Position numbers and translations under genes: made by a program. Of a stretch of DNA of 64,000 bases, positions 31,091 through 42,389 are shown in pieces (the first letter of the stretch is position 1; each line of letters begins with the position of its first letter). Below the pieces are notes generated by a model that was not told the DNA's origin, did no database searches, and worked only from the letters and a program-made list of their open reading frames with translations. This DNA is from Poa pratensis. Taxonomy: Eukaryota; Streptophyta; Magnoliopsida; Poales; Poaceae. The stretch covers positions 14,951,444 through 15,015,443 of the forward strand of contig CAMZMU010000080.1 in assembly GCA_947311845.1 (NCBI GenBank), read 5' to 3'.

Positions 31091-33958
31091 TGACGCTTGT
31101 GTATGCTGGGAATCTCAACTCCTTAAGCGCCAACGCAAGCGCTTTGCGTTGTGTATGCTCTTAGCAAGCGTTGCGTACCCACCTCTAGGTTATAGGCCTT
31201 GCGTCTCCACAGTTAACGGTGAGTCTAGAAATGAATTGGAGGGTGGGCTCAAAGTTAACAACAGTAAATTAAACGTTGTCTTTCAAGAAAAAAAGTCATT
31301 ATCTTAGGCATGAAATTATTTAAGACAAATATATTACAATGTTTTAGGTAAAAAGCATACAGTTCACACAGTAATACATCCAGTACTATAGGAGCAACAA
31401 CAAAAGATTATTTGGGGATGGGATGGTCATATTTCTGTGCGCTGGGCCGCTGGGGGCTGAGTGCCTGAGTCACAATGGGCTGAGATAACGGACGTACCAG
31501 CAGTTTAGGACTAGATTAGTAATAGTAAATTACTTTTTTGATATTTTGAAGGGCAGACTAAAGCCTGTTAAAGCCTCCGTAGTGGACTCGCCTTTGCCAG
31601 CAGCCACATGCGACAGGAAAATAGGTAATACCTGACGGTTTTCGTGGGCTTGATCTATTCTTTTTTGTTTTATTATTATTATAAGATATTTTCCCTGTTT
31701 CATATTTCTTTAGTTTTCTATTTGTTTTTGATTGTCTATTGGTTTCCCGGTTTCTTGTGGATTTTGGTATGGTTTATCTGGTTTCTTCTTTGTTCCAGTT
31801 GTTTTCATTTTTTTCCTTTTTTATAATATATTTTGGAAATCACATATTTTTTACTCTTAATACTAAGAACATATTTATTTATTCCTAATTTTTTGTGTGG
31901 TTTTTATTTCTATATACATTTTTTATAATCCATAGAAAAATATTCTTTAAATCATGATCAGTTTTCTAGACACGTAGGAAAATTTATAATACACTCGTAT
32001 GGACATCTATTTTTGACATATATGAATATTTTATTTTTGTAATAGATTTTTCAGTATCAATTAATTTATAAAAAGAAAATATAATTCAATTGTTTTTATA
32101 GAAGAGAGACCCACACATTTGTGGTCGAATTTTGTTAATGGGCCTTTTCAATACGACCCGTTAGGAAGCGGCTTGAGGCGAATATAGCATATGCGTCGCC
32201 TAAGGCGAGCAATAAGAGCTTCACTACAAAATATCAATTCTAATCTGATAGAGAATTCGAGAAACAAAAATATGGAAAATTCCACGTGGGTAGTATTAAT
32301 CCGCGAATTCATAGCCATAGATTTGCTAGTTTTCACATAATTTATCTTATTTATTTGTTAGACCTGCAGTCGGTTGTGTGAGTTGGTGCATCAAGAGACA
32401 CATCCTTTTATTTACCCAACTTCTATTTCCTCAAGGCATCACATAGCCTCCTTAATCCCACCTCATAATTGTGTTACTACCGCATCTAGCTCGACATGTT
32501 TGAACTCTGATTTGGATCATGCCTTCGACCTACCGTCAAACCTTCGCTGACCCAAGTGATCCCTCCAGCCCAACCCTAATCGCTCTAGTGACTCATTCTT
32601 TCTCGGTTCGACTAGTGTCGATGCCGTCATGTCGCTGGCGATCCCCCTCCCAACCCTAACAACTCTGGCGATCTCTCCTTCCTCATTTCCACGACCATCG
32701 ACACAAGGTTTCCACCTCGGTGTCCACCACTTGTATATAGTTCAATATCTTAGGAAAGAACACAAACACCTTGGCTGTAGCAAGTGCGTAAGTTATGCGT
32801 CGCTTTGGTTTGACATCCATGCATGCTGAAGTTGAGTGATTTCCATCTCACCATAGACATCATCAGTATCTGATAGAAAAATATGCATGTGACCTTTATT
32901 GGGAAGATGCAGCGACCATGGGTTTGTGCAAACAAAGAAGTTTTTGTTTGTTTTATTTGCAAATTAAGGAAGTGACTGCTTGTTGAATACTCCCATAAAG
33001 TACAAAACGTAGTTTTAAAACGAAATTGCTAAATCATGGACACGGAATTTGAAAAGGTTTTAAGTCATTTTATTCTCAATAGTGTTTCAATTCAGCCCCT
33101 TTAAAACTTGTATTTATTTTAATTTTATTTGTTACAATTGTATTTTTTGTTGTGCAATCACACTTTTAATGGTGGGCACAAAAACTGAAACATGGGAAAT
33201 ATTTATACATCTGCATTTACTTTTTGAATTGCGCTGGGTACAGAAGTGAGGGGAACGTAAGAATTTGGACGGCGGTAAGAACAAAAAAGTGAACGTGCGG
33301 GCGTGCAGCCTGATCATGATCATGCAGATCGTGCTGTTATTTGCCCAGTTGGAGCGGTAAGTTAATGCATGCCGCACTTATTTGCACTAGTAATTATAGT
33401 GCTCTCTTTAAACGAATTGAGCAAGTGCAGACCATGTTGATATGTCATTTGACGTTGATGAATTTAGGTCTTATATGATTGCTTTTCACGTATTCGTCCG
33501 TATCTAAATAAGTTTACTTTTAGTTTTGTCCTAAGTAAAAGAAATTATGTTTGACCATCTTCATATAAAACATGTCTGCTTCAGTACCCCCCCACACAAA
33601 CTCAAAGTCGGTGATGATCGTGACTTGAAGACGGTGGTTGCCATTGCCGGAGCTAGGAAAGGGTGGAGATGGCCGGAGCCGCTGGCAGCAACGATCCACA
33701 AAGGGAGGGACACGCTCGAGGTAGGTGATAGTGAGGCGATGGACTGGGGTGTCGCGCGATCGAAGTCCATCGTGAGGGGCTCCTGCACGTCGTGCAATAT
33801 ACATGGTTGGACATGGTCTTAGGCGGGTAATGAATTTAATTAATTAAATTAACTAATTATGGAGAAGCAATCTTTGAGTTCGGGAGGGGGTACCAAAGCA
33901 GACTCCATATCAAAATATAGCAATACTTACAACATCAAATTAATATCAGTAGATGTAT
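31091..33958. other. AT-rich intergenic DNA left of the peroxidase gene
   Basis: I recognise no gene here. There is a T-rich low-complexity stretch at 31640-31900. The segment 32480-32700 is less AT-rich but has no conserved motif. Confidence 0.45.
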
Positions 33959-33967
33959 GTTGTAACA

Positions 33968-34051
33968 TAGTTTCTTTTTTTCCGAAATGGGAGCATAGTC
34001 CCAGGCTCTGCATCGTGATGATGCACACAGCCGTTTATATTAATAAAAAAA
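33968..34051 (-). mobile_element. Truncated LINE 3' end, TSD GTTGTAACA
   Basis: GTTGTAACA occurs at 33959-33967 and 34052-34060. Between them lies TTTTTTTCCGAAATGGGAGC ... GGCTCTGCATCGTGATGATG, the usual minus-strand tail of a plant LINE with its A-run as Ts at the left. Confidence 0.65.
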
Positions 34052-34109
34052 GTTGTAACAATCGTGATGATGTAACGTAGTTTCATATTATACTAATTTA
34101 ATGTCATAA

Positions 34110-34202
34110 ATTTTGCTAGTTTTTTGTAAAATTGTCAAACTTACAAAAATTGACTCAACACAAAACTAGAATTGCATCTATTTAGTGACGGAGGAAGTAC
34201 GT
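34110..34202. mobile_element. One-ended Stowaway-like MITE
   Basis: The end TAGTGACGGAGGAAGTAC, read from the right as GTACTTCCTCCGTCACTA, is a Stowaway-type terminus. The matching left end was not found. Confidence 0.45.
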
Positions 34203-34551
34203 GCCAATCAGCAAGAATCCCGCCGGGCCGCCGGCACGGTAATTTGTGTATTGTGTTAGAGGATGATGACTCAGGTCACATATGCAAGACATAATCTGCA
34301 TCCTATTCCTTCCCTGGATGATCAATCAAAATATCCAACGGTAAGACACTCAATCGGCTTCCACGCCCAAACAGTATAACCTTGACAAATCTTTAATTAG
34401 AGAATCAATGAGTATAGGCATCGCTTAGCTCCATGATTCGAATCAAAATCCATACAAACACGATCGACCTTATTATAACAATCCCAGTCGAACGTCATGG
34501 ACAGTAATTATGTAGCAGCAACTGGTCGACCGATCGGCGGCGAGCCTATAG

Positions 34552-35787
34552 CTAATTTGGGTACCGGCAGTCGCGGCGTATCTCGCCATTGGCGGCCGTC
34601 TTGGCCCCGACCCTGCCGAGCTTGGTCATGGCGTTGGCGAAGTCGTAGAAGAAGGTGGCCTGGTTGGACGCGTAGTAGTTCACCGTTCCGCGGGACCTCT
34701 GGTCCGTGTACAGCACCTGGTCGGAGCCCAGGAGGCCCCTTCCGGCCTGTAGGTTCTTGTAGTAGGAGTTGTCGAACGCGGAGGGCGTCGCGCCGTCGAG
34801 GAACACGGAGCTTTGGTTGGCGCAGATCCCCCGGAGCTGCGCGGCGAAGCCCGAGTCCATCGTAGTGTCGGTGCCGATCCTGCTCTGGAAGAAGGTGCAG
34901 TCCGCCGCGCCCAAGGTGTGGCCACCTGGATTCAGGTAAATTGCAACTTGCAAATGGAGTCCACGGGAAGTGAGCTTGTGCATGATCAGAAGCTGACAAG
35001 TTCAGTTACCTGATAGGGCGATCATGTCTGTCTGGGAGAGGCCTAAGGTGGAGAAGAAGGCGTTGAGCTTGTCAAGGTTGAAGTCGACGTGCGGCAGCAC
35101 GACGCTGCTCTTCGTTGAGATCCTTCCGTCGTACCGGCCTAGCTCCACTTGATAGTTCGGTCCTCCGCTCTGCAATTTACCATGCATGCACACAGTTTGC
35201 ATGCCACGCTCAGATTTCGGAAGCCATCATCCAATGGCCGTTTCATGGCAAATTCAATTTCTAGTTGTTAGAAAGGTACCTGGGAAACGGATTCCCTGGC
35301 GGCGAGGGCGAGTATGTCGGCGCAGGAAACCTTGTAACGGCACTGGGGGTCGTTGTCGACGGCAGCCTTGGCGTCGAGGATCGTCTGAAAGCCCTGCTGC
35401 TTCAGCGACTGATCGTCCGAGTTGTGCCACTCGTCGCCGTTCGAGTTCACGATCATGATCGATGCATCACAGCCCTGCACAACCATATGTAGCAGCGTGT
35501 CAGCCAATTATTACTAGATGGTACATGTACATGCATGGGAAGAAAAGGTTCCTGCGTATATAACGTACCCTGACGGCGCAGTCATGGAAGAAGAGTCTGA
35601 GCGCGGCAGGCCCAGAGATCTGGGACTGAGCCATGGACTGCTTGACGGAGCTTCGGACAATGGTCTCCAGGTTGGGGCAGATGTTGGCATAGTATCCCTT
35701 CCTCAGCTGCGCGGCAGCGAACGGCGAGAGGAATACCAGCTGCAGCACGACGGCTACGGCAAGGATGGATGACCCAAGGATCGCCAT
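34552..35787 (-). CDS. Class III peroxidase (secretory plant peroxidase), 4 exons, 315 aa
   Basis: The exons on the minus strand are 35787-35569 (73 codons), 35474-35280 (65), 35169-35010 and 34925-34552. All introns have GT/AG borders, and the sum is 948 nt including the stop, without a frame break. Residues 1-26 are a signal peptide ending FAAA, with mature Gln27. The distal haem site is Arg64/His68 in [16 protein letters not shown]. The proximal His194 lies in ALSGGHTLG. Eight cysteines for the four conserved disulphides are present (NICPN, HDC, GCD, PQC, SCAD, ADC, GIC, RDC). The enzyme would be exported to the cell wall and use H2O2 to oxidise phenolics. It looks closest to the peroxidase 45/73-like group, from memory. 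The three-intron layout is classical. The residue after HDC is Ala where most members have Phe. This copy is intact. Confidence 0.93.
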
Positions 35788-35941
35788 GGATGCTTCAGTT
35801 GCTTAAAGAAGACTGTTGCGTCGCCTGCTCGTTCAAAAGTGTGGCTGGCCGACTAGCTAGCTAGCTAGTGCCTTACTGATTTTGCTGATCGAGGCGGTCT
35901 GAAAGTGATGGGAGATATCGGATATGGAGATTACAGGTGCG

Positions 35942-35950
35942 GTTATATAG
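35942..35950 (-). promoter_or_regulatory. TATA box of the peroxidase gene, copy 1
   Basis: CTATATAAC on the minus strand lies about 155 nt upstream of the ATG at 35787, a normal plant promoter distance. Confidence 0.6.
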
Positions 35951-36111
35951 CTCATATCCTCAGGCCGACAGATAAGGTCTGGCTTCGGCACTATTCAAAT
36001 CGATCGTCGTCTATTGGAGTGTGAGTGGAACTCCAGACAAACACAGGTTCGGCCCCCTCCAACGATGTATAGCAGGGTCCAGTACATGTATAGCTGTATA
36101 TCTTGTATTAG

Positions 36112-36165
36112 CTTAACTAGCAAACATGCCCGTGCGTTGCTACGGGCAAATTGTAATTGTTGATG
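36112..36165. repeat. Recurrent motif ACTAGCAAACATGCCCGTGC
   Basis: A similar motif (ACTAGCAAAATTCCCGTGCG) occurs at about 38141. I know it as a frequent interspersed sequence in grasses but cannot assign its element class. Confidence 0.4.
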
Positions 36166-36249
36166 CACTCAATTAAGAAGATCTCCGCATGCGACAAGGT
36201 CGAGGCTGGAGAATAGATTTGAAAAATATCTTCACCACTTCTATTACTG

Positions 36250-36805
36250 TACTACTCTTAGGAACAGCTCCGGCATCTCGCGAACCCACAAAACGTCGAC
36301 GTCATGCATCACAGACTTGGCGATAACATGAACCACTACATTACAAGCACGATTGGCATGCATAAAAGGGATGGAGGTAAAAACATTGATGAAGCTAATT
36401 GCTTGATCTCACGAACGCTCATGCATTCATCCTATCCAGTAGAGAAGCAGACGGGAGTGCATGCCGGATTGACATATTTTGAATAGCCAACTTTGTCAAA
36501 AGAGCAACTGCTAGCTGCCACCTACCAGAAATAGCCCAAGTGATCACGCAGGACATAAACAGCACCGACGCGATGAAGCTCTGACTGAAACGCTGCATCC
36601 ACGTTAAGCATAGCCAACCCCTCGGGCGGTGGAGTCTATTTAGGAACAGACTGCAAGGGCTCACGCCTACAACACGGCATGGATGCATAATCTTTTCCCC
36701 ATTTCGTACAATTTTTTTAGCCTCCCAAATATGCCAAGATGTGACTGAAAAAACGGTGGCATGAACATCAGACGCCTCGTGATCAACTGAAGGAGTCATT
36801 TTCAA
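36250..36805 (-). pseudogene. LINE-derived RNase H-like remnant, copy 1
   Basis: Minus-strand frames read SVTSWHIWEAKKIVRNGEKI, then a stop inside the linker, then TPPPEGLAMLNVDAAFQSEL and VLRDHLGYF. Further on comes FINVFTSIPFMHANRACNVV followed by VHVIAKS. This is the order of the RNase H-like (RVT_3) domain at the end of plant LINE polyproteins, with the first catalytic Asp in NVDAAF. At least two in-frame stops and frame changes make it a pseudogene. The second copy is at about 54920-55480. Confidence 0.75.
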
Positions 36806-36912
36806 TCATCTGTGCTTGCATCATGGATATGTTGCATGATGTATTAGCTAGTGCATAAGACTTTCAACTCGCACGGAGAAAGAAGAAAAGCTGAGAGAAA
36901 GAGAGCTAGATA

Positions 36913-37311
36913 TGGAGAATGCCGTTTTGTCTCCCGGGAGCATATGCTCCCGGTATTTTCAAAAAAAAATCAAAATTTGAAAACTTATCAAAAAAATCTA
37001 AAAAAATCATGCACGTACCTGAGCATGGTACGCACCGCCGTGAATAATTTCGCACCGAAATGTCGCCCTGGGCAAAAATGACAAATTTCTGACAGGAAAT
37101 GAGATCCCAAAATTTGAATTTCTTGTCAGAAATTTGTCATTTTTGCCCAGGGCGCATACGGTGACATTTCGGTGCGAAATTATTCACGGCGGTGCGTACC
37201 ATGCTCAGGTACGTGCATGATTTTTTTCAGATTTTTTTAATAAGTTTTCAAATTTTGATTTTTTTTGAAAATACCGGGAGCATATGCTCCCGGGTGCCAA
37301 TGCGAATTTCC
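36913..37311. mobile_element. 399-bp foldback MITE (Mutator type), TSD GCTAGATATG
   Basis: The 10-bp repeat GCTAGATATG lies at 36903-36912 and 37312-37321. The insert is almost one long inverted repeat: GGGAGCATATGCTCCCGG near both ends, then TTTTCAAAATCAAAATTTGA-like arms, GGTACGCACCGCCGTGAATA and TTTCGCACCGAAATG around a short centre near 37105. The GGGAGCATATGCTCCC box is itself a palindrome. Non-coding; the transcript would form a long hairpin. Second copy at 55587-55982. Confidence 0.9.
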
Positions 37312-37639
37312 GCTAGATATGCAACTTGTTGCAGCTCCCTCTGTGGCTCTGTCTCTGTACCCCGGCGACCGGCGTGCTAGAGAAATGCCAGTGACCTGTA
37401 TCGCGGCTCGGCAACTATCGTTATGGAGGTGCTGCTCTCTGCACCGTGCGCACGCCGCCGCCGCTTTCTCCTGCAGGTCCACCTCCATCTCCTTTCCGTC
37501 GGGGCTTTGGAGCGCGGGGCGCAGGAAATTCGGCTCGCCACTGTAGAGCAAGAGGTTGGGGATGAGGACCAGACCATGGGGAACGGGAGGGAGGGGCGCG
37601 GGGCGATACCAGGAGGACGGGCGGCGAGGAGGCCAGGTG

Positions 37640-37832
37640 GCGCTGGAGGAGCGCGGCCTCCCCGGCGGCGGCGCAGGGAGCGGGAGGATGAGGGAGCGAG
37701 GGAGACGCTGGAGGAGCGCGGCCTCCCGACGGCGGCGCTGGAAGCGGGAGGATGAGGGAGCGATGGAGACGTTGGAGGAGCGCGGCCTCCCGGCGGCGGC
37801 GCAGGAAGCGGGAGGATGAGGGAGCGAGGGAG
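37640..37832. repeat. 63-bp minisatellite, three copies
   Basis: Three tandem units, each with GGAGGAGCGCGGCCTCCC and GCGGGAGGATGAGGGAGCGA. The unit is about 63 bp, 21 codons, so the open frames across it stay open. The surrounding GC-rich segment (37330-37930) might be a captured gene fragment, but no family is recognised. Confidence 0.8.
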
Positions 37833-38135
37833 ACGTGGCTACTGCGGATTGATTTCCATACGATGCGAGGGTGTAGCCACGAGGCCGAGGACGCCATGGC
37901 TGGCGTCGTCGCCCGTCGAGCCTAGCTGATCCGGGATACGGGAGGGGATAAGGTTGGTGGTCGTGGACTGTGGGTTAATTTCGGATTTCATAGGGGGTTT
38001 TGTGTAAAATTGTCGCGACGTACCAGGACTGGTTTTTTTTAGCGAGGACGAGGAGAGGCACGAGGTCAAGAACCGGTTTTTTTAGCGAGGTGTTGGTTTT
38101 TTTACGTACCACCACGGTCGTTTACCTATATTATA

Positions 38136-38344
38136 TAGTACTAGCAAAATTCCCGTGCGGTTGCAACGGGAAGGAAAAAATTGTGTACGTCTTGCATTAC
38201 AAGAACGGCTGACGTAGTAAATGAAACATAAGACTTGGAGTGAATACATTTTTTTTTACGGAAAGTTGATTGTTTAAGTTGTGAAGTATGGTGTAAAAGC
38301 AATTCAATGGTTTAATTGAATGTAACTCCATATGAATACCTGAC
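38136..38344. other. Spacer with a second ACTAGCAAAATTCCCGTGCG motif
   Basis: Apart from the motif at 38141-38180, shared loosely with 36117, no gene or element boundary is seen. Confidence 0.35.
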
Positions 38345-38438
38345 ACTCCCTCCGATCCGTTAAAAGTGTCATGGGAAAATTATCTAACCAGTACAAGTCC
38401 TACATATAGCTTGTGACGCTTTTTCGAATCAGAGGAAG
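38345..38438. mobile_element. Short Stowaway-like MITE
   Basis: The left end CTCCCTCCGATCCGTTAAAA and the right end, CTTCCTCTGATTCGAAAAAG on the minus strand, are imperfect inverted repeats with a Stowaway-type terminus. A TA duplication is not certain. Confidence 0.5.
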
Positions 38439-40278
38439 TAGTAGAAAATACATATATGCACAATATTTGATATTCATATGCCGAATCATGTTTATTCAAA
38501 AACTTAAGGAGTTTTATCCCATTCAGGCTATAATCAAAGCAATCCATGTGGTTTCTAATCATTTTAAGGCTAACATTCATTCTTGTGCACATGTACGCCC
38601 TTGTTGAGTGCAGCTGAAGTAAGATATTTAGTGATGTAATACCTTCAGGCAACAACCAAATCTACATTAATAGGAAATTCGTTGGTTTCTTCAAAGCCCT
38701 TCCTTGCGGGAGAAGCCTATCATATGATGATATGAGCATATTTTGCAAATAACTATCATGGAGCAGAAATAGATAGTTCTTCCTATTAATTTCTTGATGG
38801 AAAACAGAGGTAGCAATATCAACAGCTTTTGGACCTGTATCAGTTTAATGAGCAGTAGTATTTTGAACATTTGTATTTGTGGACCCAAAGTCCTCCATCT
38901 CACAAAAATCTTCATGATTACCAACCCTTCACTTGATGACATTGTTTTGTCACATAGAAGGGTTTAAAAAGAAATCCGTCCTACCCTCAATTTGCATAAA
39001 CCTAGGACGGTTGGTTGACGCATCTATTTCTCTTCCTCAATAGTACATGCAGATGTTTGTTTGGTTGAAGCCGTCGTAACTTGCTTCCATCAGCGGTAGC
39101 TGCAACGCCTTCCTCTACCGTTTGTCAAACTTTTAGTACTGGTTGATGGATTTTCAGAAGATGCACCTCCCTGCATTGCTGAAGAGGACCAGACTGATTG
39201 CAAACTTCTAGGACTAAGATTTGGTACTTCCCCTGCTCCACATTTTTCTGCTCAGCTCCAACATGGTGTTTGCGATTCGATTTGGATATGATTGTTCAGT
39301 GCCACTTACAGTTCTAATTTCCAGTGCTATTCCACCTTCCTGCAGCTGAATTTTGCTTTTACTGAATTACAGAGATCAAAATATGTGACCTGCAGGCTGC
39401 ACCCGGGTTTTCTCATTCTCCCCGGAACCAGAGCAAAAAATACTGACATAAACTGCCTGCAATTCTTCAGCAGCCACGCAGCGTAGCGGCAGCGGCAAAT
39501 CACAGCGAAGCAGCGGCGGTAGGGAACAACGAAAACATCCAAATCGCTCTCACTTGTTCTCCTCTCTCTCTCAGCAACAACAGGTCAACATCAACGGATA
39601 AACAGCAGCAACTCCCATTGCACTTGCACTGAATCCCCACGCCTCTGCATATGGCCGCGTCTCCTTCTTCCCCCTTGGCGCTGCCCCAACCTTGACCCAG
39701 AGGAGTCGTGCATCCACGGCCGGGCCAGCCTCTACTCAATCTCTCCCTCCCCTCCTCACCATCTGTTACGCTAAGCGGCCTTCAACTTCCTCCCGCCGGA
39801 ATCCGAGCCGCTGTCCGCCGCCGCCGTGGAACACTGCCGTCAGCTGGCTCCTCTTCCCTTTCTCGGCCTTCCCGGAAGCGGGCATCGCTTCCGCCTGCGA
39901 GATATCGGCCATAATGACCGACGCGTGGTGGTCCTGGTCCACCTGCGCCAGAGGCGGCCTTGACGGGTGGTGGCTCGGGCTTGTCGGAGGCGACGGGCGG
40001 CGCCGGCGGGTCACGGAGGTCGATCTCCGACCATTCCTCCGCGGACAACCGGCCGGTGTGGCGTACGGCATGCTGGACGCGAGGTGAGAAGGGACAGAGA
40101 GGATAAGAGGTCATGGACTACGGGTTAGAAACCTTTTTTTAGCGAGGAGAGGCACGAGGTCGAGAACCGGTTTTTTTAGCGTGTTTTTTTTACGTACCAC
40201 CACGGTCGCTTACGTATATTATATAGTAGAGATATATAAAGATAAATATAATAGTCTGGCAAGACGTAATTTATTCTA
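38439..40278. other. No clear gene; possible decayed coding sequence
   Basis: At 38690-38945 a minus-strand frame reads plausible protein (VDIATSVFHQEINRKNYLFL, then LHDSYLQNML) broken by stops. At 39500-40090 a GC-rich stretch has many overlapping open frames that differ between the two duplication copies, so none can be trusted. I assign no function. The phrase TTTTTTTAGCGAGGAGAGGC near 40132 resembles TTTTTTTAGCGAGGACGAGG near 38031. Confidence 0.35.
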
Positions 40279-40309
40279 CCCAGCCCAGCCCAGCCCAGCC
40301 CAGCCCAGC
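40279..40309. repeat. (CCCAG)n microsatellite
   Basis: Six pentanucleotide units CCCAG. The same repeat is at about 58936-58966 in the second copy. Confidence 0.9.
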
Positions 40310-40629
40310 GACTAGACCAAGCGTGCTGAGGAAGGCCAACACAAGTACCTATGGCCCTCAGGCCACAAAGGCAAGTACTACAGCCTAGGGCCTTGAAATC
40401 GACCGATTGATCTATGTGCTGATGTGCACAATCGTCTACGGACCTCTTGTACTGCACGCTGCACGCACGATCTCATCATCTTCTGCCCCTTTGCCGGTGC
40501 CAAGCTGATCGATTGCACATCGCCGCCGACCTGCCCCTCCAGGAAACGCCACACAAACTCGAGAGAAGCTAGGACAATTTCCGCACGCCGACAACTACGA
40601 CCTAACATCGTTCCACGCGCCACGCCCCC

Positions 40630-41282
40630 CACTACAGGAAAGAGGTTCTATGCCGACGGCAGCCGTCGGTTTAGATCCGTCGCATACATACCTGTAGACA
40701 TAGCCTAGAAAGCCGTCGGCATAGTGTCATCGGCATTTTGTTTCCAAAATTATTTTTTCCAAAAAAATTATTTGAAAAAAATTGAACTTTTTTATATTTT
40801 TTAATTCTATTCCGAAATTTACCACTTTTGTTTTTTTTTTTTTTCGAAATTTCCCACTTAGCTACGCACTTAATCTCTAATTATATACTTAATTTTAGGT
40901 CAAAGTACTTCCCTTGGTCAAACTTCTCATTCGTTCAGTTGTCCTCAAATTGCTCCAGCCCAACCACGCTTAACTTTTGAGTTCCTTTCAAATTAGCGTC
41001 CAAATGAGATGTTAGAACTTACTGATATTAGTATCCTATCAATCATATTAACACCTGGGTCATGATGTTACACTTTTTATTGTTTAAATTTTGAAAATTT
41101 ATTTGAATAAATAACAATGATTATTAATAATATGTTTTAAATAAATAACAATAAAATTTATTTTACTTTATTTTCTCCTTTTTACATTTTTTTGCGAAAA
41201 AAATCCTGGCATTAAAAGAAACACCAAACAGTACAGAACAACTCAACGAAAGCGAAAATTACAACGAATCCTTGAGATGCCC
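40630..41282. mobile_element. CACTA element terminal fragment
   Basis: CACTACAGGAAAGAGGTTCT followed by GCCGACGGCAGCCGTCGG and GCCGTCGGCATAG is a CACTA-type end with subterminal GCCGTCGGCAT repeats. Nothing internal remains, and the gypsy LTR begins at 41283. The other end is not seen. Confidence 0.7.
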
Positions 41283-42389
41283 TGATGTGGTTGGTCCCGA
41301 TTTTCACGGATTTGTGCGGAGAGAAAGATGAACACGAAGAACACGCGATGAACGAAGAACACAAAAGAGGGGAAAAACAACACACAAGGGTAAATAGCAA
41401 GTAGCAACCCGGCAAGACTCGATTGGTAACAAATCCCCGTGGGCAGCCCCCAATCCTCCTCTCCCAAGCACACCTTACTCTTAGGATTGTTTGTCCAATT
41501 GGTCAATCCAACCAATCCAATCTATCCACTCACAGAGGGAAGATTAGCAAGTAATCGCAACTACAAGCGGAGCCTTGGTATCCACGCAGGGATCTTCTCC
41601 TCAGGAGGAGGCCTTGGTTCATCTCCACATGTGGAGGCCTTGATTCATCTCCATAGGAGGAAAGAGACACTTTGAGAAGAAGGAGCAAGGCTCTACTTTA
41701 GTTCTCAAATCTTAGTCTAACCCTAGATCTAGTCCAAGGAGTGCTATTTATAGTCTAGATCCAAAACGAGGCGAAAGGATAAGGTTACACGGGTCCTGTC
41801 CCGAACTCTTGCCCGCACTGGCGGTAGTACCGCTGGGTCAGCCGGTGGTACCGCCGGTGCGGGCAGGCGTCGCTGCTTCCCACGTCGCCTGTACCGGTTG
41901 GTACCGCTGCTGGTGCCGCCGGCGGTACCGAAGTTGTCGCAGAAACGTTGATCCGGCGGTAGCAGGCGCGGTAGTACCACCGGCGTGGGGATCGCCCGTC
42001 CCACGTCCCCGGTACCGCCGGTACCGCTGTCGGTACCGCTGCTGGTACCGCCGGCGTGGGTTGTGGCTTTGCTGACTGGGCCAGGGGCGGTAGTACCGCT
42101 TAACCCGGTGGTAGTACCGCCTCCTAGGGTTTCTTCTTGCTTCTTGTCTTCTTCTTCCTCATCATCTTGGCTCGATCCTTGTCCATCTTCCGCGCTTCCT
42201 TGGGAGTCTTCATAGGGTCTTCAAGTCCATCATAGCTGAGCACACACAAGGTATCGGAATGAAGTAGCAAGCCATTCAAGGAGTGTCAATCACATATAGA
42301 TAGGAGTGAATTCACCTTATCATGGATAGTTTGACTCTTGCTCTTGTCATTGGGCCACTTGTTGTAGGAGCCGTAGGTGGGCTACATCA
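41283..42389 (-). repeat. 3' LTR of gypsy copy 1 (1107 bp)
   Basis: It begins TG and ends CA in either reading, and it matches 48583-49087 over the part present there. A TATA box (CTATAAATA, 41753-41745, minus strand) lies inside. At 41810-42125 a dense cluster of CGGTAGTACCG / CGGTACCGCCGG motifs occurs. Confidence 0.88.
41745..41753 (-). promoter_or_regulatory. TATA box in the gypsy LTR
   Basis: CTATAAATA on the minus strand. The same box is present at 49038-49046 in the other LTR and at 60400-60408 in copy 2. Confidence 0.6.

Noticed and set aside
34497..34865. 122-codon plus-strand frame rich in Arg/Ser
   Set aside because: Antisense of peroxidase exon 4.
36935..37300. Long inverted repeat as a microRNA precursor
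   Set aside because: The clean 10-bp target duplication identifies it as a MITE; a small-RNA role would be secondary.
37421..37897. 158-codon minus-strand frame over the minisatellite
   Set aside because: Kept open only by the 63-bp repeat; no transcript signals and the frame differs in copy 2.
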